A stretch of DNA of 8,117 bases from Nitrospirota bacterium (GTDB taxonomy: Bacteria; Nitrospirota; Thermodesulfovibrionia; Thermodesulfovibrionales; JdFR-88): positions 1 through 8,117 of the forward strand of contig JAJYGJ010000125.1 of NCBI GenBank assembly GCA_021790695.1. The letters run 5' to 3'. The translations under genes and the position numbers were made by a program. The notes under the pieces are model-generated. The model ran no database searches. It saw nothing but the letters and a program-made list of their open reading frames with translations, and was not told where the DNA came from. Shown in pieces: positions 1 to 5,907 of this stretch (within the stretch, counting starts at the first letter, position 1; each line of letters opens with the position of its first letter).

Positions 1-191
1 AACCGGACAATTTCCGGGAGGTGGCGGCGGCCGGCGCGGACATCATGGTGATGGGTTCCGCGTTTTACGGTTCGGGCGATTACGGGGCCCTTGTAAGGGC
101 CTTACAGGACCGTTCCGATAGAAAGGCACTGAGGGCCCGGTCCAATAAAATTCCCAATAAAAATTCACGCCTCAGGGCGCACCGAAGATGA
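1..191 (+). CDS. rpe: Ribulose-phosphate 3-epimerase, C-terminal fragment
   Basis: This is the last 62 codons of a gene entering from the left edge; the first full codon begins at base 3 and the stop is TGA at 189-191. The enzyme interconverts ribulose 5-phosphate and xylulose 5-phosphate in the cytoplasm, in the pentose phosphate pathway. The visible part reads as the last beta-alpha units of the TIM barrel: a PDNFREV segment, then AGADIMVMGSAFYGS, in which the GSA stretch matches the family's phosphate-binding loop, then a closing helix (GALVRAL). After that helix comes a strongly basic tail of about 28 residues (DRSDRKALRARS...RAHRR), longer than I expect for this family. The following TPR gene lies in the same frame, 21 bases after the stop. 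The family call is confident although the active site lies outside the window. Confidence 0.85.
   Translation, partial: PDNFREVAAAGADIMVMGSAFYGSGDYGALVRALQDRSDRKALRARSNKIPNKNSRLRAHRR
142..166 (+). repeat. Short AT-rich near-tandem repeat in the rpe tail
   Basis: CCAATAAAATTC (142-153) is followed directly by CCAATAAAAATTC (154-166), two copies differing by one A. They lie inside the 3' end of the rpe reading frame, in sequence that is otherwise GC-rich. The first copy contains TAAAAT, which resembles a -10 box, but I see no convincing -35 element about 17 bases upstream, so a promoter for the TPR gene is only a possibility. Confidence 0.5.
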
Positions 192-212
192 TCCCCGGAT
201 GAAACGCTCCAA

Positions 213-1388
213 ATGAAAAAATCCGCATCCGGCCCCGCTTTAAACGGGAAAATTAATAAAAAGGGAAGCGGGCTTAAATCCAGGATAGAAAAAGCGGACG
301 CGCTCCGGGACAAGGCGCGCTACAAGGAGTCTATCGCTTTGCTTGCCCGCGCCATAAGGTCATGCGGGCCGGGCGCCGATGCCGGGGAAGTCTACAAGGC
401 CCATCTGCTTTCCGGGCACAACTGGAGGATGCTCGGCAATTTCGAAAAGGCCGTCTTTCATTATGAAAAGGCGATAAGCCAGGCCCTTTCGCCCGCGCCG
501 GGGGACGGCGAAAAGACCCCTTTATCCGGCGCCCCTTTGCTCGATGCCAAAGTGAGCCTGTCGCTTGCCTACCGCGCGATGGGCGACTGGAAAAAGGCCC
601 TGTCGCTTTTACGCGAGGCCGAAAAGGCATACAAGAAGCTGAAAGACGAGGAAGCGCTGGCCTTCGTGCTCTGGTCAAAGGGCGGCACGTTCAGGATAAA
701 AGGCGACATAGGACGCGCCATCGATGCCTTCCGGGAGGCCCGGAAGATTTTCAGGGCGCGCGGAGACTTGCAGGCGGCCGGCTACTGCTTGAACGGGCTT
801 GGCGGGGCAAGCAGGATCAAGGGGGCCTACAAGACCTCCCTGGCCTTTTACTCGGAGGCAAACGACCAGTTTAAAAGGCTTAAAGACCCCTTCGGGCTTG
901 CCTATTCCTTCTGCGGCACCGGCAACGCGCTAAGGATGGCGGGCAGGCATGAAGAGGCCCTGGTGCAATTCAGAAAGGCGTTAAAGGTCTACAAACGGAT
1001 AGGAGACATAGTAAGCTCCTCGTACACCCTATGGAGCGTGAGCAAATCCCTGATGATGACCGGCAGGACCGGGCCCGCGCTTGAGACCCTCAGACAGGCG
1101 GAAAGGCTCTTTGTGAAAACGGGCGACCCCAGGGGCAGGATATACTGTCTTTTGTCGGAAGCGGAGCTTCGATTGATGGCGGGCGGCGGGCAAAAAGCAA
1201 AAGCGGCCGGGCTCGCGGCCGGCGCGCTTGAACTATCGAGGAGGCACGGCTTCGCCATAGAATCCTGCCACGCGGGGTCGCTGCTGGCCCTCATCAAAGG
1301 GGACGCCGGACGGAAGGACACAAGCTGCTACAAAAAACTGGGGCTTAAAAAGCCCGATTTCAAAAAGGTCCCGGTCAACCTGCCCTGA
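213..1388 (+). CDS. Tetratricopeptide-repeat (TPR) protein, cytoplasmic
   Basis: This 391-residue protein consists almost entirely of TPR helical repeats and has no signal peptide or membrane segment. The N-terminus is basic (MKKSAS...). Less regular TPR units occupy roughly residues 21-95 and 108-147. Five units of exactly 40 residues follow, at 148-187, 188-227, 228-267, 268-307 and 308-347. Most carry an R-[IM]-x-G turn near position 14 and a closing K-x-G-D-like loop, as in the 40-residue TPR class that forms peptide-binding superhelices. No catalytic domain is visible, so a scaffold or partner-binding role is inferred and the partner is unknown. ATG 213 is the first start codon after the rpe stop in this frame. 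No good Shine-Dalgarno precedes it, which suggests coupling to rpe. It lies between rpe and a phospholipid synthesis gene, and this context does not fix its function. Confidence 0.85.
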   Translation: MKKSASGPALNGKINKKGSGLKSRIEKADALRDKARYKESIALLARAIRSCGPGADAGEVYKAHLLSGHNWRMLGNFEKAVFHYEKAISQALSPAPGDGEKTPLSGAPLLDAKVSLSLAYRAMGDWKKALSLLREAEKAYKKLKDEEALAFVLWSKGGTFRIKGDIGRAIDAFREARKIFRARGDLQAAGYCLNGLGGASRIKGAYKTSLAFYSEANDQFKRLKDPFGLAYSFCGTGNALRMAGRHEEALVQFRKALKVYKRIGDIVSSSYTLWSVSKSLMMTGRTGPALETLRQAERLFVKTGDPRGRIYCLLSEAELRLMAGGGQKAKAAGLAAGALELSRRHGFAIESCHAGSLLALIKGDAGRKDTSCYKKLGLKKPDFKKVPVNLP

Positions 1389-1429
1389 AAAAGGAAAAGG
1401 CCGGCCGCAACCTCAACCTCCCGCTGAAC

Positions 1430-1969
1430 GTGCCCAATATCCTGACCCTCACAAGGATAATCCTCATCCCGTGTTTCGCGACGGCCGTTTCATACCGCAA
1501 GTTCGACTGGGCCTTTTTCATCTTCCTTGCCGCGGCGGTCTCGGACAAGCTGGACGGAACGATAGCCAGGCTCTCAGGCAAACAAAGCGACCTGGGCTCG
1601 GTCCTGGACCCGCTGGCCGACAAGTTCATGCTCATCACCTCCTTCACGGTCTTCCTGGTCCTCCGGCTGGTCCCCGTCTGGCTTGCAATTGCCGTCCTGA
1701 GCAGGGATATAATAATAATATTGGGATGGGGGCTGTTGAGCCTTGCAGGCGGCTCCGTCCGCATCGAACCCTCAAGGACGGGCAAACTCGCCATAGCCTC
1801 CCAGTTCACCCTTTTGACGGCCGTGCTCTTCAGGATAAACTACGGCTTCATCACGGCGGACGTCATCGCTGCGCTTGTCTGGACCACGGCGGGGCTCACG
1901 GCGGCATCGGGGCTCCAATATATGCAAAGAGGTCTCAGGATTGCATCCGAAAAGAAAATACGGGGTTGA
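1430..1969 (+). CDS. CDP-alcohol phosphatidyltransferase (PgsA-like or CMP-forming cardiolipin synthase-like)
   Basis: This integral membrane enzyme transfers a phosphatidyl group from CDP-diacylglycerol to an alcohol acceptor in phospholipid synthesis. The family signature D-G-x2-A-R-x8-G-x3-D-x3-D is complete (D42, G43, A46, R47, G56, D60, D64), with the preceding D39, so the metal and CDP site looks intact. Several hydrophobic helices follow, then an SRD motif (91-93), PSRTGK, and SGLQYMQRGL near the end. The acceptor is uncertain. PgsA (glycerol 3-phosphate, giving phosphatidylglycerophosphate) usually has R-E where this protein has R92-D93, and R-D recalls CMP-forming cardiolipin synthases. 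GTG 1430 is the first ordinary start in frame, but it begins inside the conserved N-x-P-N-I-L-T segment and has no ribosome-binding site. The true start may be a CTG at 1424 or 1385. The 3' end overlaps the next gene by 29 bases. Confidence 0.82.
   Translation: MPNILTLTRIILIPCFATAVSYRKFDWAFFIFLAAAVSDKLDGTIARLSGKQSDLGSVLDPLADKFMLITSFTVFLVLRLVPVWLAIAVLSRDIIIILGWGLLSLAGGSVRIEPSRTGKLAIASQFTLLTAVLFRINYGFITADVIAALVWTTAGLTAASGLQYMQRGLRIASEKKIRG
1928..1933 (+). promoter_or_regulatory. Ribosome-binding site selecting the TTG start of the DUF512 gene
   Basis: AGAGGT lies inside the end of the phosphatidyltransferase gene, seven bases before TTG 1941. This placement favours TTG 1941 over the earlier in-frame TTG at 1875, which would cause a 95-base overlap and add a non-conserved basic leader before the PDZ domain. 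Confidence 0.55.
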
Positions 1970-3236
1970 AATAGAGAGCGTCGCGCCGGAAAGCCCCGCC
2001 GCCAGGGCGGGCATCAGGGCGGGCGACACGCTCCTGAAGGTCGGCGGAAACCCGGTCTCGGACATGATCGACTACCTCTTCCACAAGGAGGGGCGCGAAC
2101 TGGCGCTGGAACTGGAAAGGGCGGGCCGGGTGACCCTCGACCTCGCCGGGGGGCCGGAGGACCCGGGGATAACGCTCAAACATTTCCCCGTGAAAAGGTG
2201 CGGCAACCACTGCGGCTTCTGCTTCGTCTCCCAGCTTCCAAAGGGCATGAGAAAGACCCTTTACGTGAAAGACGAGGACTACCGGATGTCTTTCATATAC
2301 GGAAACTACATAACCATGGCGAACCTCACCGCGGCGGACAAAAGGCGCATAGCCCGGCAGAGGCTGTCTCCGCTTTACATCTCCATCCACAGCACCGATA
2401 ACGGGATAAGAAGACGGCTCCTTGGAAACCCCAAGGCCCCCGACGTGATGAAGGACCTCGAATTCTTCAGGCAACAGAGGCTCAGAATCCACACCCAGAT
2501 AGTCCTTTGCCCCGGCATAAACGACGGGGAAAACCTCGTGGGGACGATCCGGGACCTCTACCGCTTCCACCCTTATGTCATGTCCGTGGCCGTCGTGCCG
2601 GCCGGCCTGGTGCCGCCCGTGAAGGCGGGCCTGCGGATGGTGGAGAAGGAAGACGCGATAGATGCCGTCTCCATCATAGAGCGCTTCCAGAGGCGGTTCC
2701 GGAAGAGGCACGGCGAAAACTTTGCCTACGGGGCGGACGAGCTTTACATCAAGGCCGGGCTTGCCCTGCCCGACGTCTCCGAATACGGAGAGCTTCCGCA
2801 ACTGGAAAACGGGGTGGGCATGGTCCCCCTCTTCCTGCACGAGGCGAAAAAACTCAAACCCGCCACTCCCTCGGGTCTGAAACTCAGATACCTGGCCTTC
2901 ACCGGCGTATCGTTCTATCCCTATCTGAAGACGTTCACCGACAGGCTGAACAAAAAAGGCCACGACATAAGGCTCGTTGGGGTCCCAAACGGCTTTTTCG
3001 GCCCCACTGTCACCGTTACGGGGCTTCTCACAGGAAGGGACGTCCTCCGGGGCCTGGGGGAAGAGGCTGCCTCGCGTGATATACTACTGGTGCCGGACAC
3101 GGCGGTGAAGGAGGGTGAAGACATGTTTCTGGATGACTTGAGCATTGCCGATATCGGGGAAGCCCTGGGCATAAGGACCAGCCTCATTGAGGCCACGCCG
3201 CGCGGGCTCGTAAGGGCGCTCGGAGGGGACCTGTGA
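1941..3236 (+). CDS. PDZ and DUF512 domain protein with radical-SAM-like CX3CX2C motif, function unknown
   Basis: This 431-residue soluble protein matches the DUF512 family, also described as a putative Fe-S oxidoreductase related to radical SAM/NifB-like proteins. In order it has an N-terminal PDZ-like domain (about 6-65, with ESPAARAGIRAGDTLLKVGG), a cysteine cluster C87-x3-C91-x2-C94, a TIM-barrel-like middle (YISIHS, QIVLCPGIND, SVAVVPAGL), an ENGVGM segment, and a C-terminal DUF512 region (TGVSFYPYL, GFFGPTVTVTGLLTG, DDLS). CX3CX2C is the canonical radical SAM motif that ligates a [4Fe-4S] cluster, so radical chemistry is inferred; no substrate is established for the family to my knowledge. 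The only other cysteine is C190. TTG 1941 is chosen because of its ribosome-binding site. The gene overlaps the phosphatidyltransferase by 29 bases and aroE by 4, so it is translated as part of this operon. Confidence 0.85.
   Translation: MHPKRKYGVEIESVAPESPAARAGIRAGDTLLKVGGNPVSDMIDYLFHKEGRELALELERAGRVTLDLAGGPEDPGITLKHFPVKRCGNHCGFCFVSQLPKGMRKTLYVKDEDYRMSFIYGNYITMANLTAADKRRIARQRLSPLYISIHSTDNGIRRRLLGNPKAPDVMKDLEFFRQQRLRIHTQIVLCPGINDGENLVGTIRDLYRFHPYVMSVAVVPAGLVPPVKAGLRMVEKEDAIDAVSIIERFQRRFRKRHGENFAYGADELYIKAGLALPDVSEYGELPQLENGVGMVPLFLHEAKKLKPATPSGLKLRYLAFTGVSFYPYLKTFTDRLNKKGHDIRLVGVPNGFFGPTVTVTGLLTGRDVLRGLGEEAASRDILLVPDTAVKEGEDMFLDDLSIADIGEALGIRTSLIEATPRGLVRALGGDL
3222..3226 (+). promoter_or_regulatory. 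Ribosome-binding site for aroE
   Basis: GGAGG lies six bases before GTG 3233, inside the end of the DUF512 gene. It supports the GTG start, which overlaps the upstream TGA stop as GTGA. Confidence 0.6.
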
Positions 3237-4072
3237 AGATAACAGCAAGGACAAAACTGCTGGCCCTCTTCGGCCATCCGGCCGGACACAGCCTTTCACC
3301 CGATATGCATAACGCGGCCTTCGAGCAGATGGGGCTCGATTACTGCTATCTCGCGCTGGAGGTAAAACCGGGGGACCTGCCGGACGCGGTGCGGGCGGTC
3401 CGGGCCTTCGGGATGAGGGGCGTCAACATCACCGTCCCTCACAAGGAAAAGGTCATCCCTCTGCTGGACGAAATCGATGAGGAGGCCGCCTTCATAGGCG
3501 CCGTAAACACCATCGTGAATACGGACGGCAGGCTCAAGGGCCACAATACCGACGGCAGGGGTTTCATGCGCCTGCTGGATGAGGAAGGCGTGGACGTCTC
3601 AGGCAAAAACGTCTTTGTCTGCGGGGCAGGCGGGGGATCGAGGGCCATCAGCTATTACCTTTCGGAAAAGGCCGCAAGCCTCCGCATCTTTGACCTGGAC
3701 GGCGATAAACTGGAAAAACTCGTCTCCGATTTAGGCAGGATAAGAAACAACGTAAGGACGGCCCCGGGCGGTGTGAAGGACATGGTTGTAAAAGACATGG
3801 GGGGCGTCGATCTGTTCATAAACGCAACGCCTCTCGGTTTAAAGCAGACGGACCCCATGCCGGCGGACCCATCCGCCTTTCCGCCCGGCACCGTTGTCGG
3901 CGATCTCATATACAGGGAGACGCCGCTGCTGCGGGAGGCCAAAAAGGCGGGCCTGAAAACCTTCAACGGGCTGGGGATGCTCCTGTGGCAGGGCGTGCTC
4001 GCATCGGAGCTTTGGACGGGCGTGCGCCCGCCCCACGAGGTGATGCGAAGCGCGCTTTTAAGGAATTTTTGA
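3233..4072 (+). CDS. aroE: Shikimate dehydrogenase (NADP-dependent)
   Basis: This cytoplasmic enzyme reduces 3-dehydroshikimate to shikimate in the aromatic amino acid pathway. At 279 residues it has normal length. The substrate site is complete: S20 and S22 in GHSLSPDMHN, N65 and K71 in NITVPHK, N92 in GAVNTI, D107 in GHNTDG, and Q253 in NGLGMLLWQG. K71 and D107 form the catalytic pair. The nucleotide-binding loop is GAGGGSRA (131-138), where the usual GAGGAxRA has Ser in place of an Ala; this is mild and probably still functional. INATPLGL and GDLIYRETPLL are further family hallmarks. The gene starts at GTG 3233 in a 4-base overlap with the DUF512 gene and has a good ribosome-binding site, so the two are probably translationally coupled. 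The link to LPS genes is by operon position, not pathway. Confidence 0.97.
   Translation: MKITARTKLLALFGHPAGHSLSPDMHNAAFEQMGLDYCYLALEVKPGDLPDAVRAVRAFGMRGVNITVPHKEKVIPLLDEIDEEAAFIGAVNTIVNTDGRLKGHNTDGRGFMRLLDEEGVDVSGKNVFVCGAGGGSRAISYYLSEKAASLRIFDLDGDKLEKLVSDLGRIRNNVRTAPGGVKDMVVKDMGGVDLFINATPLGLKQTDPMPADPSAFPPGTVVGDLIYRETPLLREAKKAGLKTFNGLGMLLWQGVLASELWTGVRPPHEVMRSALLRNF
4060..4065 (+). promoter_or_regulatory. Ribosome-binding site for lptC
   Basis: AAGGAA, inside the last codons of aroE, lies eleven bases before ATG 4077 and supports that start. The aroE stop and the lptC start are separated by four bases. Confidence 0.45.
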
Positions 4073-4076
4073 TTTC

Positions 4077-4607
4077 ATGATCCGTCACGCAAAGGTAATA
4101 ATGGCGGCCCTTTTCGCCACGGCGCTGGCCGCCCTGGCGCTTCCGCTCGTGCAGGGCGCACGTCCTCAGGGCGCATCGGCCGGCAACGCACGGGCGGCCC
4201 TGGCAAGCGTGCTTTCCGGCGTGCGCGTCATAAACGCCAAGGACAACAGGACGCTCTGGACGGCCACCTCCGGGAAAGCGGTTTTTTCGGAGGGCGGCGG
4301 CGCCGCGCGCCTTACGGCGGTCTCGATAGACATACCCGCCCAGCACGCGAAACTGGACGCAAGCGGGGGCGAGCTGAACCTGGACAACAATACCCTCATC
4401 CTGGACGGCAGGGTCAGGAGCCTGGTAAACGGCTTTGACGTGAAGACAAGCTCCGTGCGGATCGTGCCCGGCGGCCGGTTAAGCACGGGCGGAAACAGAG
4501 TCGTGTTCCTGGAGAAAAAAGGCGTGAAGATCCGGGGGCGGGGCCTGGACGCCGGCCAGCAAAAGAAAGTGAGATTGAACAATGACGTCAAGGCGATCTT
4601 TTATTAA
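4077..4607 (+). CDS. lptC: LPS export ABC transporter periplasmic protein LptC
   Basis: LptC is an inner-membrane-anchored periplasmic protein that accepts LPS from the LptBFG transporter and passes it to LptA. This 176-residue protein has one N-terminal hydrophobic segment (about residues 7-27) acting as anchor or signal, then a beta-rich region: a W61-containing strand (RTLWTATSGKAVF), LDASGGELNLDNNTLILDGRV, FDVKTSSVRIVPGGRLSTG, and a closing GRGLDAGQQKKVRLNNDV. These short repeated strands match the LptC/OstA-like jellyroll, and its length is near the usual 180-190 residues. Sequence conservation in the family is low, so the call also rests on position directly before lptA and lptB. Its last 26 bases overlap the start of lptA. 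Confidence 0.85.
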   Translation: MIRHAKVIMAALFATALAALALPLVQGARPQGASAGNARAALASVLSGVRVINAKDNRTLWTATSGKAVFSEGGGAARLTAVSIDIPAQHAKLDASGGELNLDNNTLILDGRVRSLVNGFDVKTSSVRIVPGGRLSTGGNRVVFLEKKGVKIRGRGLDAGQQKKVRLNNDVKAIFY

Positions 4608-5184
4608 GGCCCTTCCCCTTGCATTGGCCTTTATGGCCGCTGCCGGCTTTTCGCTGCCGGCCCGGGCGGCCAAAACGGGTGCGATTGTGCGGGCCGGGGC
4701 CGGGCAGGCGGGCGTGATTGGGCAGGCCGCCGGCGGGGCGGGCCGGGCGGCGAAAGGCAAACGGGCGGCCGCGGGCGGCAATAAAACGGCTGCGGCGGCG
4801 GCCCAGGAGAAAGGGCCCATCGTGATAAACTCGGAGCGGCTCTCGGCCGATTCGAGCACCCGCACCGCCGTCTTCTCCGGGATGGTCGAGGCCACGAACA
4901 ATCACATGTGGCTTTACGCGGACAAAATGGTCGTGCATTACGGCGAGACGGGGGGCATTCAAACCATAGACGCGACGGGAAGCGTCAAGTTCATCAAGGA
5001 AGACAGCGTAGTCACCTCCGCGAAGGCGCTCTACACGAAGACCGGCGACAATGTCGTATTCACCGGGAAGCCGAAGCTCGTCCAGACCGGCACGGTCGTG
5101 ACCGGCACCGCCATCACCTATTACGTCTCCACGGGCAACATGGAAGTGCAAAAGAGCAGGGTCTTCATCCAGCAGGGCAAATGA
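4582..5184 (+). CDS. lptA: LPS transport periplasmic protein LptA (OstA-like)
   Basis: LptA forms the periplasmic bridge that carries LPS from LptC to LptD in the outer membrane. The mature domain (about residues 80-200) is the OstA-like beta-jellyroll: INSERLSAD, RTAVFSGMVEATNNHMWLYADKMVVHY, ATGSVKFIKEDSVVTSAKALY, VVFTGKPKLVQTGTVVTG. The leader is SRRSFIK followed by a hydrophobic stretch and an AxA site (A27-R28-A29), so cleavage after residue 29 is likely. This resembles a twin-arginine (Tat) signal rather than a plain Sec signal. Residues 30-77 are an Ala/Gly/Lys-rich, low-complexity linker that I do not expect in LptA. ATG 4582 is the only start that retains the signal, because a TGA lies in frame at 4576. 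The gene overlaps lptC by 26 bases and lptB by 4 (ATGA). Confidence 0.88.
   Translation: MTSRRSFIKALPLALAFMAAAGFSLPARAAKTGAIVRAGAGQAGVIGQAAGGAGRAAKGKRAAAGGNKTAAAAAQEKGPIVINSERLSADSSTRTAVFSGMVEATNNHMWLYADKMVVHYGETGGIQTIDATGSVKFIKEDSVVTSAKALYTKTGDNVVFTGKPKLVQTGTVVTGTAITYYVSTGNMEVQKSRVFIQQGK
4691..4722 (+). other. Potential G-quadruplex motif within lptA
   Basis: Five runs of three or four G lie within 32 bases on the coding strand: 4691-4693, 4696-4699, 4702-4704, 4710-4712 and 4720-4722. The loops are 2, 2, 5 and 7 bases, which satisfies the usual G3+ N1-7 rule. The motif encodes part of the low-complexity linker and would also be present in the mRNA. Folding is not shown, and it may simply reflect Gly/Ala codons in a GC-rich genome. 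Confidence 0.45.
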
Positions 5185-5906
5185 CGCACATCCTCCAGGC
5201 CATAAACATAACCAAAAAATACGGGCGCCGCACGGTCCTTAAGGGCATCAGCGTGGACGTCCGTTCAGGCGAAACAGTTGGCCTCCTTGGACCCAACGGG
5301 GCCGGGAAGACGACGACCTTCTATGTGATAGCCGGCCTTTTGAGGCCTGAAGGCGGAAGCATCGAGCTTGACGGAAAGGACATCGGCGGCCTGCCCCTGT
5401 ACCGCAGGGCGAGGCTGGGCATAAGTTATCTGCCGCAGGAACCCTCGATTTTCAGAAAGCTCACGGTCAGGGACAACCTGCGGGCGGTCCTCGAGATAAA
5501 GGGGCTCCGCGGGGCCGCGATCGAGGAGGAGATAGAAAGGCTGCTTGCGGAGTTCAACCTGGGGGATTTCGCGGAGCGCGAAGGCTTCAGGCTGTCGGGC
5601 GGCGAAAGAAGGAGGACGGAGATTGCCCGCTCCATAGCGACCGGGCCGGATTTCATGCTCTTTGACGAGCCTTTTACCGGGATAGACCCAATTGCTATAA
5701 TAGAATTGAAGAGGATGCTGGAATATTTGAAAGAAAAGGGCCTTGGAATACTCATAACCGACCATAACGTGAGGGAGACGCTCTCCATCACGGACAGGGC
5801 CTACATCATCAGCGAAGGCAAGATCCTGTTCGAGGGCCCGCCGCGGCAGCTTGTAGTCGAACCGAGGGTCAGGGAGACGTACCTCGGAGAGGAATTCAGG
5901 CTCTGA
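5181..5906 (+). CDS. lptB: LPS export ABC transporter ATP-binding protein LptB
   Basis: LptB is the cytoplasmic ATPase dimer that powers LPS extraction by LptB2FG. The 241-residue protein has all ABC motifs: Walker A GPNGAGKTT (37-45, K43), Q-loop Q86 in YLPQEPSIF, signature LSGGERRR (138-145), Walker B FMLFDEP (158-164, catalytic E163), D-loop GID (167-169) and H-loop H195 in TDHN. YLPQEPSIFRKLTV and the LSGGERRR signature with EIAR are characteristic of LptB within the ABC superfamily. ATG 5181 overlaps the lptA stop as ATGA, which indicates coupled translation. An open frame continues far upstream inside lptA, but it has no conserved content before MTHILQAINITKKYG, so that ATG is clearly the start. 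The permease genes lptF and lptG are not in the window, which is common because they are often encoded elsewhere. Confidence 0.97.
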   Translation: MTHILQAINITKKYGRRTVLKGISVDVRSGETVGLLGPNGAGKTTTFYVIAGLLRPEGGSIELDGKDIGGLPLYRRARLGISYLPQEPSIFRKLTVRDNLRAVLEIKGLRGAAIEEEIERLLAEFNLGDFAEREGFRLSGGERRRTEIARSIATGPDFMLFDEPFTGIDPIAIIELKRMLEYLKEKGLGILITDHNVRETLSITDRAYIISEGKILFEGPPRQLVVEPRVRETYLGEEFRL

Positions 5907-5907
5907 A

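Noticed and set aside
189..191. TGA recoding, suggested by open frames continuing past the rpe and hpf stops
   Set aside because: TGA ends most genes here, and its 4-base overlaps with the starts of aroE and lptB show that it is used as an ordinary stop.
199..216. Five-codon mini-ORF ending in ATGA at the TPR start
   Set aside because: It is too short to separate from chance and has no ribosome-binding site.
1875..1940. Earlier TTG start for the DUF512 protein
   Set aside because: It adds a non-conserved basic leader and a 95-base overlap, and TTG 1941 has a well-spaced ribosome-binding site.
1471..1974. 167-codon + strand frame overlapping the phosphatidyltransferase
   Set aside because: The product is Arg/Gly/Pro/His-rich without motifs, while the other frame carries the complete CDP-alcohol signature.
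1935..2963. Long open frame on the - strand (342 codons) opposite the DUF512 gene
   Set aside because: It is a shadow created by GC-rich codon use in the real gene; its translation shows no recognisable domain, and the + strand frame has clear family motifs.
4908..5180. N-terminal extension of the lptB frame into lptA
   Set aside because: The extension is rich in Arg, Gly and His and unlike any ABC protein; LptB homology begins at the ATG at 5181, which overlaps the lptA stop.
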